A stretch of 49,939 bases of DNA from the NCBI GenBank assembly GCA_007118895.1, contig SKQS01000181.1:1-49939 (forward strand), written 5' to 3'. Of this stretch, positions 24,438-33,446 are shown piece by piece. Numbering within the stretch: position 1 is the first letter of the stretch; every line of letters begins with the position of its first letter. The position numbers and the translations under genes were made by a program. Source of the DNA: Wenzhouxiangella sp. Its GTDB lineage: Bacteria; Pseudomonadota; Gammaproteobacteria; Xanthomonadales; Wenzhouxiangellaceae. The notes under the pieces are model-generated. The model was not told the origin of the DNA, made no database searches, and worked only from the letters and a program-made list of their open reading frames with translations.

Positions 24438-25847
24438 ATGAGTGCAAAAACCATTCTCAAGCGCATCCAGGATGACAACATCGAGTTCGTCGATTTTCGC
24501 TTCGCCAACACCCTTGGCAAGGAACAGCATCTGACCCTGCCGGTATCGGCGGTCGACGAAGACACCCTGACCGAAGGCCGCATGTTCGATGGCTCCTCGA
24601 TCGTCGGCTGGAAGGGCATCAACGAGTCGGACATGGTCATCATGCCCGACCTGGATACCGCCTACTGCGACCCCTTTGCCGAGGCACCGACGCTGAATAT
24701 CACCTGCGACGTGCTCGAACCGGCAACCATGCAGGCCTACAGCCGCTGTCCACGCTCGCTGGCCAAGCGTGCCGAGGCATTTCTGGCTTCCACCGGTATT
24801 GCCGATGCTGCCTACTTTGGGCCGGAACCCGAGTTTTTCGTGTTCGACAGCGTGCGCTGGAAAAACGACATGGCCGGCGCATTCTTCGAGATCGACTCCG
24901 AGGAGGCAGCCTGGAACAGCCGCGCCAAGTACGAGCAGGGCAACACCGGCCATCGTCCGCGAGTCAAGGGCGGCTACTTCCCGGTACCCCCGGTTGACAG
25001 CCTGTGGGATCTGCGCAACCTCATGTCCGCCACGCTGGAGGCCTGCGGTATTCCGGTCGAGCTGCACCACCACGAAGTGGCCACCGCCGGACAGTGCGAG
25101 ATCGGCACCCGCTTCAACTCGCTGGTGCGCAAGGCCGACGAACTGCTGATGATGAAATACATCGTGCAGAACGTCGCCCACCAGCACGGTCGCACGGCCA
25201 CCTTCATGCCCAAGCCCCTGGTCGGCGACAACGGCTCCGGCATGCACGTCCACCAGTCGCTGGCCAAGTCAGGCAGCAACCTGTTTGCAGGCGACGGATA
25301 CGGGGGCTTGAGCGAAACCGCGCTTTACTACATCGGCGGCATATTCAAGCATGCCCGGGCGATCAATGCCTTTTCCAACTCGACCACCAACAGCTACAAG
25401 CGCCTGGTGCCGGGCTTCGAGGCGCCGGTGCTGCTGGCCTACTCGGCGCGCAACCGTTCGGCCTCCATCCGGGTGCCCTGGGTCAACAGCGACAAGGGTC
25501 GACGCATCGAAGTGCGTTTCGGCGATGCCGTTGGCAACCCCTATCTGACTTTCGCGGCCATGATGATGGCCGGCATCGACGGCATCCTCAACAAGATCGA
25601 CCCGGGCTCGCCGATGGACAAGGACCTCTACGACCTGCCGCCGGAAGAAGAGCGGGATCTGCCACGGGTCTGTCATGCCCTGGACCAGGCGCTGGAAGCC
25701 CTGGACGGCGACCGTGACTTTCTCAAGGCCGGTGACGTATTCAACGACGACCTGATCGACGGTTACATCGATCTGAAGATGAACGAAGTCACCCGCCTGC
25801 GGATGTCGACTCACCCGGTCGAATTCGATATGTACTACTCGTTCTGA
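24438..25847 (+). CDS. glnA: Glutamine synthetase, type I
   Basis: A 469-residue ATP-dependent glutamate-ammonia ligase that forms a cytoplasmic dodecamer, the same length as E. coli GlnA. Family signatures are present: [18 protein letters not shown] near the N-terminus, EPEFFVFD in the active site, and NRSASIRVP at the glutamate site. The adenylylation tyrosine is Tyr398 in [11 protein letters not shown], so GlnE control is expected. Expression is predicted from a sigma-54 promoter under NtrC. The DUF4124 gene, glnL and glnG follow on the same strand, but a GC-rich hairpin after the stop could separate glnA from them, as the terminator between glnA and glnL does in E. coli. Confidence 0.98.
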   Translation: MSAKTILKRIQDDNIEFVDFRFANTLGKEQHLTLPVSAVDEDTLTEGRMFDGSSIVGWKGINESDMVIMPDLDTAYCDPFAEAPTLNITCDVLEPATMQAYSRCPRSLAKRAEAFLASTGIADAAYFGPEPEFFVFDSVRWKNDMAGAFFEIDSEEAAWNSRAKYEQGNTGHRPRVKGGYFPVPPVDSLWDLRNLMSATLEACGIPVELHHHEVATAGQCEIGTRFNSLVRKADELLMMKYIVQNVAHQHGRTATFMPKPLVGDNGSGMHVHQSLAKSGSNLFAGDGYGGLSETALYYIGGIFKHARAINAFSNSTTNSYKRLVPGFEAPVLLAYSARNRSASIRVPWVNSDKGRRIEVRFGDAVGNPYLTFAAMMMAGIDGILNKIDPGSPMDKDLYDLPPEEERDLPRVCHALDQALEALDGDRDFLKAGDVFNDDLIDGYIDLKMNEVTRLRMSTHPVEFDMYYSF

Positions 25848-25857
25848 TCCCGCACCC

Positions 25858-25885
25858 GGCCGGACGGCCCTCCTGCCGTCCGGCC
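25858..25885 (+). terminator. GC-rich hairpin after glnA
   Basis: GGCCGGACGGC (25858-25868) and GCCGTCCGGCC (25875-25885) form a perfect 11-bp stem with a 6-nt loop, 11 bp after the glnA stop codon. No U-tract follows. Position and strength suggest partial termination between glnA and the downstream DUF4124-glnL-glnG genes. Confidence 0.55.
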
Positions 25886-25977
25886 CTCCCGCCGGGGCCA
25901 TCGACGTCCGGCCGCCCGGATCGACAGGTTCCGGTTAGAATGGAGGCACTCCTAACTGAACGGAGGCCTCGAACGCA

Positions 25978-26514
25978 ATGTTGACCAGGATTGCCGCCGT
26001 CTGCACACTGCTTGCCCTGCTGGCATCTGGCGCTCTTGCGACCGATCGCGTCTACAAGGTTGTCGATGAGCATGGCAACGTAACCTTTACCGATCAGAAG
26101 CCCCACGACGGCGCCGAGCCGTTGGAGCTTCCAGAGCTGTCGGTCATGGAAGCCGAGCAGGTCACCCCGCTGCCGTCGCCTCGCCAGCCCCGGGAGACCG
26201 AAGAGATCGCCCCGCTGGAGTTTCGCATCGTTTCGCCGGAACCGGAAGAACACCTGTTCGGCACCGGCAACGAGCTGACCGTGCGGATGAGTCTGAACAT
26301 TGGCCTGCCGCCCGGCGCCCTGGTAATCGTGGTGCTCAACGGCGAAGCACAGGCACCCAGCACCGCGCTGGTCCAGACCTTCACCGAAATCCCGCGCGGT
26401 GAACACCGCGTCAGCGCGCGCATCGAGTCGAGTGCAGGACGCGTGCTGGCCGAGACCGACGAGGTGGTGTTTTACATGCGCCAGGCATCGCGCCTGCATG
26501 GCCCGCCAGGCTGA
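25978..26514 (+). CDS. DUF4124 domain protein, secreted
   Basis: A 178-residue exported protein. A signal peptide (MLTRIAAVCTLLALLASGALA) is followed at once by the DUF4124 signature, VYKVVDEHGNVTFTDQKPHDG. After a Pro/Glu-rich linker, the C-terminal half reads as a small beta-rich domain (FRIVSPEPEEHLFGTGNELTV...; FTEIPRGEHRVSARIES). Function is unknown. GGAGG lies about 11 nt upstream of the ATG. It sits between glnA and glnL, and its last 17 bp overlap the start of glnL, so it is likely co-translated with the nitrogen sensor. DUF4124 proteins occur beside glnA-ntrBC in several related gammaproteobacteria as I recall, but no role in nitrogen control has been shown to my knowledge. Confidence 0.8.
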   Translation: MLTRIAAVCTLLALLASGALATDRVYKVVDEHGNVTFTDQKPHDGAEPLELPELSVMEAEQVTPLPSPRQPRETEEIAPLEFRIVSPEPEEHLFGTGNELTVRMSLNIGLPPGALVIVVLNGEAQAPSTALVQTFTEIPRGEHRVSARIESSAGRVLAETDEVVFYMRQASRLHGPPG

Positions 26515-27544
26515 CGGCCCGGCCGGTGTCCGGAACGCAGCCGTTCTGGCCGACGGCGAACTGCTCCGTGAACAGCAAACCGGGCTGATCTTCGCCAACC
26601 GCCAACTGATCGTCACCTGCCTTAATCCTGCCGCCGCGACGCTGCTCGGCCATGCCGAATCGGCCCTGTTGGGCGCTCCCCTGGCTGATTGTGCCCAACC
26701 GTTGGCCGACTGGGCCGGGCAGGTTATCGAAGCCAACCGAACCCTGCAGGTTGCCGAAGCCGAACTGGGGCAGGCCCGGGCCGACCTGAGCTTCCAGCCG
26801 CTTGCCGATGGTGTGCTGATCGAGCTGCACCCGATTACCGAGCGACTGCGCCAGCGACATATCGCCGAACGCGCCGACCACCAGCAGGCCATCGCGCAGC
26901 TGATTCAGGGGCTGGTTCACGAGCTGCGCAATCCGCTGGCCGGAGTGCGGGGCGCAGCCCAGCTGATTTCCGCCCAGGCCACCCAGGAGCCCATTCGCCG
27001 CCATGCCGGGCTGATTCAGCGCGAGGTAGACCGAATCTCAAAGCTGATCGATCAGTTCGTCAGCGGCAGTCAGGCCGACCGTCAACCTGTGAACATTCAC
27101 CAGGTGCTCGGAGAATGCGCCGATCTGGTGATGGCAGAAGCCCGGGGCAGGGTGCGCATGGTGCAGGACTTCGATCCCTCGATTCCGGAATTGCTAGGCG
27201 TAGGCGATCAACTGCACCAGCTGTTTCTCAACCTGTTTCGCAACGCCGTTCAGGCCGGCGCCGAGCGGATCTCCACCACCACGCGAATCGAACATGACTC
27301 GCCGCTGGTCGACCCGCCGGCCCGGCACGCACTGCGCGTCGATATCGACGACAACGGCTCGGGAGTGCCCGCCGATCTCGCCGAGCGGCTTTTTCTTCCC
27401 ATGGTCTCGGGTCGCCGCCACGGCACCGGCTTCGGGCTGGCTATTGCCCAGCGCATCGCGCGCGGTCACGGCGGGCTGATCGAGTACCACCGCCTCGATC
27501 AGGGCAGCCGGTTTCGCTTTCGCCTGCCGCTGGAGGTCGCATGA
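26498..27544 (+). CDS. glnL: Nitrogen regulation sensor histidine kinase NtrB
   Basis: A 348-residue cytoplasmic two-component kinase and phosphatase that controls NtrC in response to GlnB (PII). I chose the ATG at 26498, inside the end of the DUF4124 gene, because it gives a length nearly identical to E. coli NtrB (349) and starts just before the PAS-like domain (about 15-125). The phospho-accepting histidine is His141 in LVHELRNPLAGVRGAAQ. The ATPase domain shows DNGSGVP and GTGFGLAIAQRIARGHGG. The stop codon overlaps the glnG start (ATGA), so the pair is translationally coupled. Confidence 0.95.
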   Translation: MARQADGPAGVRNAAVLADGELLREQQTGLIFANRQLIVTCLNPAAATLLGHAESALLGAPLADCAQPLADWAGQVIEANRTLQVAEAELGQARADLSFQPLADGVLIELHPITERLRQRHIAERADHQQAIAQLIQGLVHELRNPLAGVRGAAQLISAQATQEPIRRHAGLIQREVDRISKLIDQFVSGSQADRQPVNIHQVLGECADLVMAEARGRVRMVQDFDPSIPELLGVGDQLHQLFLNLFRNAVQAGAERISTTTRIEHDSPLVDPPARHALRVDIDDNGSGVPADLAERLFLPMVSGRRHGTGFGLAIAQRIARGHGGLIEYHRLDQGSRFRFRLPLEVA

Positions 27545-28929
27545 GCGCCCGGGTGTGGATCGTCGATGATGATCCGGCTATCCGCTACGTACTGGAGGAA
27601 TACCTGGCCGGGGAACGCATTCCGGCGCGCGCCTTTGCCAGCGGCGACGAACTGCGCGAAGCGCTCAGACGGGACACGCCCGAGCTGGTGGTGGCCGATG
27701 TGCGGCTGGAAAACGAGAGCGGCATCGACCTGATGATGGACCTGCGCCGGCAACACGCTTCGCTGCCGGTGATCATCATGACCGCCTACTCCGACCTGGA
27801 TTCGGCGGTACGTGCCTTCCAGGGTGGGGCCTTCGAGTTCCTGGCCAAACCGTTCGACCTTGAAGAGGTCGGGCGCCTGATCCGCAAGGCGCTCAAGACC
27901 CCGGAGCAGGCCGCCGCCGAGGGAGGCCGCAACGCCGGGCTGATCGGCAGCTCGCCGGCTTTCCAGAACCTGATCAGGATGGTGGGCCGACTGTCCGGCA
28001 GCGATATTCCGGTGCTTGTTACCGGTGAAACCGGCACCGGCAAGGAGCTGATTGCCCGCGCCCTGCACGACCACTCGCCCCGCTCTTCGGGACCATTCGT
28101 GGCGATCAACACCGCGGCGATTCCCGAGGACCTGCTCGAATCCGAGTTGTTCGGGCACGAGAAGGGCGCCTTTACCGGCGCCGGCGAAAGGCGCATGGGG
28201 CGGTTCGAGCAAGCCAGCGGGGGGACGCTGTTCCTCGACGAGGTTGGCGACATGCCGCTTGCGCTGCAGTCGCGTCTGCTGCGGGTGCTGGCCGAGGGTG
28301 AGTATTACCGGCTTGGCGGGCGCGACCTGATTGAGGCCGACGTGCGCATCATCGCCGCGACCCATCGCGATCTCGCCCAGCGCGTCGATGAAGGCCTGTT
28401 CCGTGCCGACCTGTATCACCGGCTCAAGGTGATCCGGCTGGAGGTGCCGCCATTGCGCGAACGCCGTGAGGACATTCCGCTGCTGATTCGGCACTTCCTA
28501 CACCAGGCCGGGCGCGAATTCCGCCTGCCGCCCAAGATCGCCGAACAACCCTTGCTCGATTACCTGAAAGGCCTGCCCTGGCCGGGCAATGTGCGGGAGC
28601 TCAAGCACCTGTGTCAGTCGCTGGCCGCGCTGGCGCCGGCGCCGTTGATCGGCTTCGATGACCTGCCGCCTGAATACCGCGCGGACCAATTCGGTCAGGT
28701 GGCCGACAGGCGCAACGAAGACGCGCTGAAGGCGCAGATCGTTCGCACCTTGAATGCAGTTGAGGAGTCCGGGCACGAGGCGCCGTTTCACGCCATGCGT
28801 CAACAGGTCGACACGGCCTTGGTCGAAGTCATGCTCGAGAGATGCGGCGACAACCAGTCCGAGGCAGCCCGGCGATTGGGTATCAGCCGCAACACCCTGG
28901 CCGCAATCCTGGAACGACGCGGCGACTGA
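27541..28929 (+). CDS. glnG: Nitrogen regulation response regulator NtrC
   Basis: A 462-residue sigma-54 activator with three domains. The receiver (1-120) has phospho-acceptor Asp53 (VVADVRLENESG). The AAA+ domain (about 140-380) has Walker A GETGTGKE, the sigma-54-contacting GAFTGA loop at residues 209-214, and Walker B GGTLFLDEVGD. The C-terminal Fis-type helix-turn-helix (NQSEAARRLGISRNTLAAIL) binds palindromic enhancers. It should activate the predicted sigma-54 promoter of glnA. Its start overlaps the glnL stop. The 3' end is 14 bp from the convergent dtd gene, with no clear terminator between. Confidence 0.97.
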   Translation: MSARVWIVDDDPAIRYVLEEYLAGERIPARAFASGDELREALRRDTPELVVADVRLENESGIDLMMDLRRQHASLPVIIMTAYSDLDSAVRAFQGGAFEFLAKPFDLEEVGRLIRKALKTPEQAAAEGGRNAGLIGSSPAFQNLIRMVGRLSGSDIPVLVTGETGTGKELIARALHDHSPRSSGPFVAINTAAIPEDLLESELFGHEKGAFTGAGERRMGRFEQASGGTLFLDEVGDMPLALQSRLLRVLAEGEYYRLGGRDLIEADVRIIAATHRDLAQRVDEGLFRADLYHRLKVIRLEVPPLRERREDIPLLIRHFLHQAGREFRLPPKIAEQPLLDYLKGLPWPGNVRELKHLCQSLAALAPAPLIGFDDLPPEYRADQFGQVADRRNEDALKAQIVRTLNAVEESGHEAPFHAMRQQVDTALVEVMLERCGDNQSEAARRLGISRNTLAAILERRGD

Positions 28930-28943
28930 GCCCTGAGCCCGCT

Positions 28944-29384
28944 TCAGCGCACCTGCAGCCAGAAGGTCACCGGCCCCTGGTTGACCAGCTCCACGTCCAT
29001 GTCGGCGCCGAAACAACCGGTTGCGGTGTCCGGCCAGGCCTGCCTGGCCATCTTGCACAGTTGATCGAACAGCGCCCGACCCCGCTCGGGCGGAGCGGCA
29101 GGGGTGAACGAGGGACGATTACCGCTATCGGTATCGGCAGCCAGGGTGAACTGCGGTACCAGCAGCAGTCCGCCGCCGACGTCCTTCAGGCCCAGGTTCA
29201 TGCGGCCTTGGTCATCGGCGAATACCCGATAGGCAAGCAGTCGCTGAAGAAACCGTTCGAGCCTCTGCTCACGATCAGCACGCTCGAAGCCGACCAGCAC
29301 CGCCAGCCCCGGCCCGATCCGGCCGACCACCCGGTCGTCGACCCGCACCTCGGCGCGCCGCACGCGCTGCATCAATCCGATCAT
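28944..29384 (-). CDS. dtd: D-aminoacyl-tRNA deacylase
   Basis: A 146-residue cytoplasmic enzyme that hydrolyses D-aminoacyl-tRNAs (and glycyl-tRNA-Ala), preventing D-amino acid toxicity in translation. Length matches E. coli Dtd (145). The active-site segments are [10 protein letters not shown] (SQFTL in most homologues, here PQFTL) and NQGPVTFW, the cis-Gly-Pro motif that excludes L-amino acids. The first position of the SQFTL motif is thus Pro instead of Ser, an unusual change in an otherwise standard protein. The gene lies head-to-head with the acyltransferase gene, with a 65-bp gap. Confidence 0.93.
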   Translation of the reverse strand: MIGLMQRVRRAEVRVDDRVVGRIGPGLAVLVGFERADREQRLERFLQRLLAYRVFADDQGRMNLGLKDVGGGLLLVPQFTLAADTDSGNRPSFTPAAPPERGRALFDQLCKMARQAWPDTATGCFGADMDVELVNQGPVTFWLQVR

Positions 29385-29449
29385 CTCGTGTTTCCGAACA
29401 CCTTGCCGGACATGTCCTCAACGGCCCGGCATGGTAGCATCCGGCGATC

Positions 29450-30370
29450 ATGAAATGGACCCTGATCCGGGCACTGCTCAGGCTGCTCAGCCTCATTCCC
29501 CTGGCCTGGCTGCATGTACTGGCAACTCCTGTCGGCCAGTTGCTCAGCCTGCTGCCCTGGCGCAAGAACACCATCATCGCCACCAACCTCGAGCTGTGCT
29601 TCCCGGAGCTCGATGACCGGCAGCGCCGGGCACTGCATCGTGCCAACCTGGTGGCCATGACCCGGCTGGCCCTGGAAACACCGGCAGCCAGCTTCTGGTC
29701 GAAACCGAAGCTGCTGCGCTCGATCCGCTCGGTGCAGGGCTGGGAGCATGTCGAGCAGGCACGTCGTGAAGAAAGGAGCCTGCTGTTCGTCAGCGGTCAT
29801 ATCGGCAACTGGGAACTGCTGACGCTGTATCTTTCGGTCCATTTGCCGATGGTTTTTCTCTACCGTGCGCCTCAATCGTCCGGCGCCGATCGACTGATCC
29901 GCGACACGCGTGGCCGGTTCGGCGCCGAGCTGGCGCCCAGCGGCAGCCCGGCAATGCGACTGATCCTGCGCCAGCTGGCCTCCGGCGGCGGTGTTGGGCT
30001 GCTTTGCGACCAGCAGCCCAAGCAGGGTGAGGGCGTGTTTGCGCCGTTTTTCGGCATCGAGGCGCTGACCATGACGCTGGTCAATCGTCTGGTCCGCCAT
30101 ACCGGCTGCCAGCCACTTTTCATCGACTGCCGGCGTCAGGGGCCGGGCCACGGCTTCGCAATCCACATCGAGCCGGCGGACCCGGCCCTGGGTGCGGACG
30201 ATATCCGACTGGCGACGACGACCATGAATCAGGCCGTGGAGACCATGGTCCGGCGTGCGCCCGAGCAGTATCTGTGGATCTACAAGCGCTTCGGGCTGCG
30301 CCCGCCGGGTGAGCCGCCGCTATATCCGGCGCGACGGCGGCGGGTTGCAAACGATGGCAATCCGACATAA
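29450..30370 (+). CDS. LpxL/HtrB-type lysophospholipid acyltransferase
   Basis: A 306-residue inner-membrane acyltransferase of the lipid A lauroyl/myristoyl transferase family, which adds secondary acyl chains to Kdo2-lipid IV-A. One N-terminal membrane helix (about 8-34) precedes the cytoplasmic catalytic domain. The HxxxxE catalytic motif is SGHIGNWELL. The FLYRAPQSSGADRLI segment and the LLCDQQPKQGEGVFAPFFG motif are also those of the family. The C-terminal WIYKRFGLRPPGE corresponds to the family W-xx-RFKT-like end. It could be the lauroyl (LpxL) or another acyltransferase; chain specificity cannot be read. The gene is divergent from dtd. Confidence 0.88.
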   Translation: MKWTLIRALLRLLSLIPLAWLHVLATPVGQLLSLLPWRKNTIIATNLELCFPELDDRQRRALHRANLVAMTRLALETPAASFWSKPKLLRSIRSVQGWEHVEQARREERSLLFVSGHIGNWELLTLYLSVHLPMVFLYRAPQSSGADRLIRDTRGRFGAELAPSGSPAMRLILRQLASGGGVGLLCDQQPKQGEGVFAPFFGIEALTMTLVNRLVRHTGCQPLFIDCRRQGPGHGFAIHIEPADPALGADDIRLATTTMNQAVETMVRRAPEQYLWIYKRFGLRPPGEPPLYPARRRRVANDGNPT

Positions 30371-30421
30371 CGTGTCGGGTTTGATGCCGGTCGATCTGAT
30401 CGATGAGAGGGCCACCAGCTG

Positions 30422-31198
30422 ATGAGCCAGAATAACGAACTCAACAACGATGAAAAGCAGGCGCTGTACACGGCAATGAAGGAATGCCTGTCCAGCCTCA
30501 AGACCACGGTCAGGTTCGCCTTTCATCCCGTCGTCAGCGATATCTCGATGGACGTGACAGGCTTCGAAGCGCTGGTTCGGGGCGACCCGGAGGCCACTTC
30601 AGCCAGCGTGATGGACGACATCGGCCACGATCAGCGCTTCGATTTCGACCAGGCCTGCCGGATTCTTGCCCTGCAGTCAGCCCAGCGCTTCGAAGTCGAT
30701 GGCAAGATCCATCTCAATTGCACAGCCCTTGATCCGGACAACTTTGAGCAAATGCTGCGCATCACCAGCCTGGCCGCGCGCGACAACAAGTTTGAACCGG
30801 CCAGCATCGTACTCGAGGTCAGCAACCTCTCGGCCATGGTCGAAGCCGATGCACTGGTGCGGCTGCGTGAGGCAGTCAGCGAAACAGGGTTTCAGCTGTT
30901 GCTGGACCGGGTCGGGCCGGGCACCGTCGATCTGCGCCTGATTGCCGACCTCAAGCCCGACTGGGTCAAGCTAGACCAGGCTCTGATTCGCAACATCCAC
31001 GCCAACGAAAGCCACCAGGCCATCATCCGCGGCGTGGTGGCCTGCTGCCGGGTGCTGAACATCCAGGTCATGGCCGGCGGCGTCGAACAGGCCGAGGAAC
31101 TCAAGTGGCTGCGAGATGCCGGCATTCGCACCTTCCAGGGATATTACTTCTCGCTCCCTGAAGTCGCCCAGGAGCGGGCACGCATCATTCACACCTGA
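30422..31198 (+). CDS. EAL-domain protein with degenerate active site
   Basis: A 258-residue stand-alone EAL-type protein without a sensor domain or membrane segment. It keeps Glu49 of the EAL motif (FEALVRG), Asn99, Glu132, Asp162 and Lys183 (VKLDQALI). Two positions needed for catalysis in active phosphodiesterases have changed: the second Asp of the DDFG motif is Arg163 (LDRVGPG), and the Glu of AEGVE is Gly219 (AGGVE). Hydrolysis of cyclic-di-GMP is therefore unlikely. It may bind the nucleotide or act by protein contact, like the degenerate EAL protein YcgF/BluF of E. coli, whose FQPI...EALVRG start it resembles. Its convergent neighbour is a GGDEF protein. Confidence 0.88.
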   Translation: MSQNNELNNDEKQALYTAMKECLSSLKTTVRFAFHPVVSDISMDVTGFEALVRGDPEATSASVMDDIGHDQRFDFDQACRILALQSAQRFEVDGKIHLNCTALDPDNFEQMLRITSLAARDNKFEPASIVLEVSNLSAMVEADALVRLREAVSETGFQLLLDRVGPGTVDLRLIADLKPDWVKLDQALIRNIHANESHQAIIRGVVACCRVLNIQVMAGGVEQAEELKWLRDAGIRTFQGYYFSLPEVAQERARIIHT

Positions 31199-31267
31199 CC
31201 CACAGCCTGGGGCGCAGGTCCACATCGGGAACGGGCTTCGCGCACCGAATATCTTGTTGACCGGCCA

Positions 31268-33025
31268 TCAGGTGCCGGTCGGGGATGCAAGCACCAGCTG
31301 GTCGCGGCCGCTGGTCTTGGCCTGGTAAAGGGCCCGGTCAACGCGCTGGCGCAACACCGACAACCGGTCGCCCGGCTGCAGCTGCGCCATGCCGAAGCTC
31401 AAGGTCACCTTGAGCTTGCGGTCAGCGGAACGAACCTCATCGATCCGCCGCCTGAAGCCATCGATTTCGGCCACGGCCTGTTCGAGATTGCGTCCCGGCA
31501 GCAGTACGGCAAACTCTTCCCCGCCAATGCGCCCGACCACGGCCGAGGAACCAAAGCGTTCGCGCAGCCGGGAACCGACCCGGCGCAGCACCTCGTCGCC
31601 CAGGTCATGACCATGCTCGTCATTGAATCGCTTGAAATGGTCGATATCGGCATAGACCAGCACGGCGTTCTGGCCGGACTGATGGGCCTCGGTGATGGCA
31701 GCACGGGCCAGGTCGAAAAAGCGGCTGTGATTGTTCAGCCCGGTCAGCCCGTCGGTTTCGGCCAGGCGGCGAAATTTTCTGCGCTCGGCGCGCGTGCGCA
31801 GCAGCAAAACGAGCAGCAGCAGGCCGATTGCCGCTAGCGCAACGGTGCCAAACACATACAGCAGGGTCTGTCGGGCGCGCGCCTCGCGCTCGAGCATCAT
31901 GACCTGGTTGCGTTCCTCCAGCAGGGCGATTTCCTGTTCCCGGCGATGGGCATCGAACTCAGCCTGCAGGTAGGTCAGACGCCGCGAACGCTCGGCATTG
32001 AGATGTCGCTCACGCGCATATATACGGGCATCGTAGTGCTCGATGGCCCGGGCCAGCTCACCGCGATCAACGGCAATGCCGGCCAGCCGGCGATGCAGTT
32101 CGGCCAGATCCATCCAGTAGCCCAGCTCGACGAACGGATCGACCAGATCCAGGTACAGGCGCTCGGCCTCGTCGATGCGTCCCTGGTCCTGGCGCAGAAA
32201 GCCGAGATCACGCCGGGCGCTGAGGATACCGGTATGAAAGCCAGCTTCTTCCATTACCGCCAGGCCCGCTTCGATCTGCTCGCCGGCCTGTTCAAGATCT
32301 CCGGTTCTTCGCGCCAGGTCTCCCAGACCCAGCTTCACCGTGGCCAGCACGACCCTGAAGCCTGCCTGCTCACAGACCGTCAGCGCCTCGACCAACGTCT
32401 CGGCCTGAGCCTGGTCCTGTTCAGCCGCTTGTTGAGACAGCGCCAGGCGCTGCAAGGCGGCGCACTCGTTGCTGACATCACCTGCCTCGCGGGCGCTGGC
32501 CACCGCGCGCCACGAGTAGTCCAGTGCCAGCGGGATCTCGCCGGCCTGGCTGTGGAAGAAGGCCGCCAGACTGAAGGTCTCGGAGCGCAGTCCCGGATCG
32601 TCGACTTCCGAATGCAGGCTCAAGCCCTGGCCCAGAAACCCGAAGGTCTGTTCAAAATCCTCCATGTTGACGGCAATGTTGGCGGCCAGGTTGAGCGCCC
32701 GCAAGCGACGCTCGGCTGACAATTCAGACCCGGTTTGTTCATGCAGCTCCTTGAGGACTTCCAGACCGCCGGCCTCATCACCGGCGATGGCGAGGTTGCG
32801 AGCGTACAGGATAAGAATCTTGGCGCGCTGGTCCGGTTCGGCCTGTTCCAGACGCTCCAGCAACCGGTCAATGACGCGCTGGGATTCCTGCCAGGGTGCA
32901 GTGCGGCTGAGCTGATCGGCGCGCTCGATCTCGAAATCCAGATCTTCCTGTGCAGCAGCAGGCGCAGCGATCTGAAGCAGACACAAACCGATCGCCAATG
33001 CCGCACGCAAAAGGCGAGTACTCAT
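31268..33025 (-). CDS. TPR-GGDEF diguanylate cyclase (second paralogue)
   Basis: Predicted membrane-bound diguanylate cyclase of 585 residues, the same length and domain order as the protein at 9744-11501. The ATG at 33025 begins a signal peptide (MSTRLLRAALAIGLCLLQIAAPAAAQ). TPR-like helices occupy about 35-350, then a coiled coil with many Glu and Arg residues (about 355-390), a membrane helix (about 395-415) and the GGDEF domain. The nucleotide-binding DIDHFKRFNDEHGHDLGD and GGEEF (501-505) are intact. The I-site RxxD is GSSA, so product inhibition through it is unlikely. It probably senses a periplasmic protein or peptide via the TPRs. The TPR gene at 33110 is upstream on the same strand, 84 bp away. 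Confidence 0.88.
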   Translation of the reverse strand: MSTRLLRAALAIGLCLLQIAAPAAAQEDLDFEIERADQLSRTAPWQESQRVIDRLLERLEQAEPDQRAKILILYARNLAIAGDEAGGLEVLKELHEQTGSELSAERRLRALNLAANIAVNMEDFEQTFGFLGQGLSLHSEVDDPGLRSETFSLAAFFHSQAGEIPLALDYSWRAVASAREAGDVSNECAALQRLALSQQAAEQDQAQAETLVEALTVCEQAGFRVVLATVKLGLGDLARRTGDLEQAGEQIEAGLAVMEEAGFHTGILSARRDLGFLRQDQGRIDEAERLYLDLVDPFVELGYWMDLAELHRRLAGIAVDRGELARAIEHYDARIYARERHLNAERSRRLTYLQAEFDAHRREQEIALLEERNQVMMLEREARARQTLLYVFGTVALAAIGLLLLVLLLRTRAERRKFRRLAETDGLTGLNNHSRFFDLARAAITEAHQSGQNAVLVYADIDHFKRFNDEHGHDLGDEVLRRVGSRLRERFGSSAVVGRIGGEEFAVLLPGRNLEQAVAEIDGFRRRIDEVRSADRKLKVTLSFGMAQLQPGDRLSVLRQRVDRALYQAKTSGRDQLVLASPTGT

Positions 33026-33058
33026 CGCCGGCGCCTCATTTGATTCCGGCATTACCGG

Positions 33059-33100
33059 CCGCGGTCCGGAACGGAGAAAGAAAGACCATTCCGACCGCGG
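33059..33100 (-). terminator. Hairpin between the small TPR gene and the second GGDEF gene
   Basis: CCGCGGTCCGGAA (33059-33071) and TTCCGACCGCGG (33089-33100) pair over 12 bp with a single bulged base. The hairpin lies 9 bp after the stop of the small TPR gene at 33110. There is no clear U-tract on the minus strand. It may separate the two minus-strand transcripts. Confidence 0.4.
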
Positions 33101-33109
33101 GCAGGAAAC

Positions 33110-33427
33110 TCATGAATCATCCGGACCCAGCCGCTTCAGCCACACGCCCATTACCTTCTCGGCCTGTTTGTCGCCGTTGTTTCCGGCTACCTCCATTCCG
33201 GTCTGCCAGGCCGAACGCGCCTGGTCCGACTGGCCGGCAATCCGATGGGCCCGTCCCAGTTCCTGCCAGGCCATGGTCCGCTCAGGCCCCATCTGTGTTG
33301 CCTTGATCAGGTGGGTCAGCGCACGCTCGACCTGATCTCGCTTCAGCCACGCCTGGCCGGCAGCCAGCCGGGCCTCGTAGCCGTCGCGCCCCTGTTCAAT
33401 CAGACGTTCCAGTATTTCCGGGTCCAT
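33110..33427 (-). CDS. Small TPR-repeat protein
   Basis: A 105-residue cytoplasmic protein. I chose the ATG at 33427 because the sequence from there (MDPEILERLIEQGRDGYEARLAAGQ) is amphipathic and helical, while the upstream in-frame stretch is within and just after the end of trkH and looks non-coding. Two to three TPR-like repeats follow (ARLAAGQAWLKRDQVERALTHL; AWQELGRAHRIAGQSDQARS). It lies 19 bp after the trkH stop, so it may be the last gene of the trkA-trkH transcript. No specific partner can be named. Confidence 0.7.
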   Translation of the reverse strand: MDPEILERLIEQGRDGYEARLAAGQAWLKRDQVERALTHLIKATQMGPERTMAWQELGRAHRIAGQSDQARSAWQTGMEVAGNNGDKQAEKVMGVWLKRLGPDDS

Positions 33428-33446
33428 CAACACCAGTAATTCAGGT

